A stretch of 64,000 nt of DNA from Bacteroidales bacterium. Lineage in GTDB: Bacteria; Bacteroidota; Bacteroidia; Bacteroidales; P3. Every line of letters begins with the position of its first letter. Within the stretch, counting starts at the first letter, position 1. The position numbers were made by a program, and so were the translations under genes. Where the stretch lies: positions 1-64,000 of the forward strand of contig JAIRNR010000107.1 of the NCBI GenBank assembly GCA_031257915.1. Reading direction: 5' to 3'. The notes beneath the pieces were generated by a model, which was given only the letters and a program-made list of their open reading frames with translations, was not told the origin of the DNA and made no database searches. Below are positions 62,443 through 64,000 of this stretch, piece by piece.

Positions 62443-64000
62443 ATGAAGCACCCCAGTAAAACAGCAATAATAGCAGGGGCGGGTCCGGCAGGTCTTACTG
62501 CCGCATACGAACTACTCCAAAAAACAGACATAATTCCCATTGTGATAGAGGCAGACAGGCAAGTAGGTGGAATATCAAAAACACTTGTCTATAAAAACAA
62601 TAGAATGGATATAGGGGGGCATCGTTTTTTTTCAAAAAATGATGACGTTATGGCGTGGTGGCAAAAAATATTATCCGTGCAGGGTGAACCGTCTTTGGAC
62701 GAAATTCTGTTGGGGAAAACAAACAGCGATTTAGTTAAAGACGGACCAAATCCCGAAAAAGAAAATAAAGTAATGCTTGTACGTCAAAGAGTTTCGCGTA
62801 TATTTTATCTGCGGAAATTTTTTGATTATCCAATTTCTCTTAAATGGCAAACATTTACTAATATGGGGCTTTTGCGCACGCTTAACGCTGGTTTCGGTTA
62901 TGTGTGGGCAACACTTTTCAAGAGAAAGGAAAATTCGCTGGAAGACTTTTATATCAATCGTTTCGGCAAACCGCTTTACAAAATGTTTTTTGAGGATTAT
63001 ACTCACAAAGTTTGGGGCATTCATCCGTCAAAACTTGGTGCCGACTGGGGGAGCCAAAGAGTAAAAGGATTGAGCGTACTTGCCATCTTGAAAGATATGC
63101 TTAAAAAGGCATTTGTAAAACAGGGCAACAACATAAATCAAAAAGAAGTAGAAACATCGCTTATTGAAAAGTTTATTTATCCCAAACTTGGTCCGGGGCA
63201 GTTGTGGGAAACGGTTGCTGATGAGGTTGTAAGACGTGGCGGGCAAATTTTTATGGAAACAGAAGTTACGGGTGTAAATGTAGAAAACGGGCGTGTAGTG
63301 AGTGTTATGGCACGGAAACAAGGAATAGGGGGTGATGAACAGAGAACACAAATCACCTGCGATTATTTTTTTTCTTCAATGCCAATAAAAGATTTGGTCG
63401 CATCTGTGCAGGGGGTGAATATTTCTCGGGAAGTACTTAATATATCAAAAGAACTTCCATATCGCGATTTTATAACAGTTGGACTTCTTGCAAAAAAATT
63501 GAAGATAAAAAATAAAACAGGAATAACAACTTATGAAAATCGTGTCCCTGATACATGGATTTATATTCAGGAGCGTGATGTGAAAGTTGGGCGACTTCAG
63601 ATATTTAATAATTGGAGTCCATACATGGTAAACGATTATAAAAATACAATGTGGATTGGGCTTGAATATTTTTGCGATGAGGGGGATGAACTTTGGAATA
63701 TGCCGAGTGAGAAATTTATACAAATGGCTATTGACGAAATGATAAAGATAGATATTGTGGATAGAGACGATGTCCTTGATGCAACGCAGGCGAAAGTAAA
63801 AAAGGCATATCCGACTTATTATGGTGCGTACTATCAGTTAGACAAAGTGCGTAGTTTTTTGGACACAATAGAAAATCTGTACTGCATAGGCCGCAACGGA
63901 CAACATCGCTACAATAATGCCGACCATTCAATGCTTACGGCAATGGTTGCGGTGGACAACATCGTGAAAGGGATTACAGATAAAGATAATATCTGGAATG
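62443..64000 (+). CDS. FAD-dependent NAD(P)-binding oxidoreductase, UDP-galactopyranose-mutase/protoporphyrinogen-oxidase-like (partial, runs off the edge)
   Basis: [26 protein letters not shown]...[31 protein letters not shown]; open to the window end, absent from the ORF track because no stop is reached. Confidence 0.88.
   Translation, partial: MKHPSKTAIIAGAGPAGLTAAYELLQKTDIIPIVIEADRQVGGISKTLVYKNNRMDIGGHRFFSKNDDVMAWWQKILSVQGEPSLDEILLGKTNSDLVKDGPNPEKENKVMLVRQRVSRIFYLRKFFDYPISLKWQTFTNMGLLRTLNAGFGYVWATLFKRKENSLEDFYINRFGKPLYKMFFEDYTHKVWGIHPSKLGADWGSQRVKGLSVLAILKDMLKKAFVKQGNNINQKEVETSLIEKFIYPKLGPGQLWETVADEVVRRGGQIFMETEVTGVNVENGRVVSVMARKQGIGGDEQRTQITCDYFFSSMPIKDLVASVQGVNISREVLNISKELPYRDFITVGLLAKKLKIKNKTGITTYENRVPDTWIYIQERDVKVGRLQIFNNWSPYMVNDYKNTMWIGLEYFCDEGDELWNMPSEKFIQMAIDEMIKIDIVDRDDVLDATQAKVKKAYPTYYGAYYQLDKVRSFLDTIENLYCIGRNGQHRYNNADHSMLTAMVAVDNIVKGITDKDNIWN

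Overview
The window is a low-GC Bacteroidetes (Bacteroidales-like) chromosomal segment. The assignment rests on TAnnTTTG promoters without Shine-Dalgarno sites, four secreted proteins with likely type IX (T9SS) C-terminal domains, a gingipain-like C25 protease, a FeoA-FeoB fusion, DUF4249, DUF3078 and DUF4294. The left part holds a glycan locus (gmd-fcl-glycosyltransferase-YfhO-glycosyltransferase). The middle is housekeeping: thrS-infC-rpmI-rplT, rplS, der, recQ, lptB, feoB, surE, DAHP synthase/chorismate mutase, five tRNAs, rplU-rpmA, rpoN, mutS, radC and trkH-trkA. The right part is a mosaic surface-sugar locus: galE, rfbH, an epimerase, a NeuB-like synthase, an FkbM methyltransferase, a ThDP enzyme, an AAA/DUF4143 ATPase and an FAD-dependent NTP-sugar-mutase-like protein that runs off the edge. 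The observations I rate highest are: (1) one ORF fusing a riboflavin-kinase domain to carboxynorspermidine decarboxylase; (2) an RfbH + ThDP + NeuB-like gene set suggesting a branched-chain deoxysugar pathway; (3) a 32-bp tandem array with 96-bp higher-order periodicity that supplies one gene's stop codon and the next gene's probable promoter; (4) a complete 134-bp MITE-like element with 19-bp inverted repeats and a perfect 10-bp target duplication; (5) a nested two-hairpin candidate leader upstream of rplT. All calls come from reading the sequence; no database search was run.
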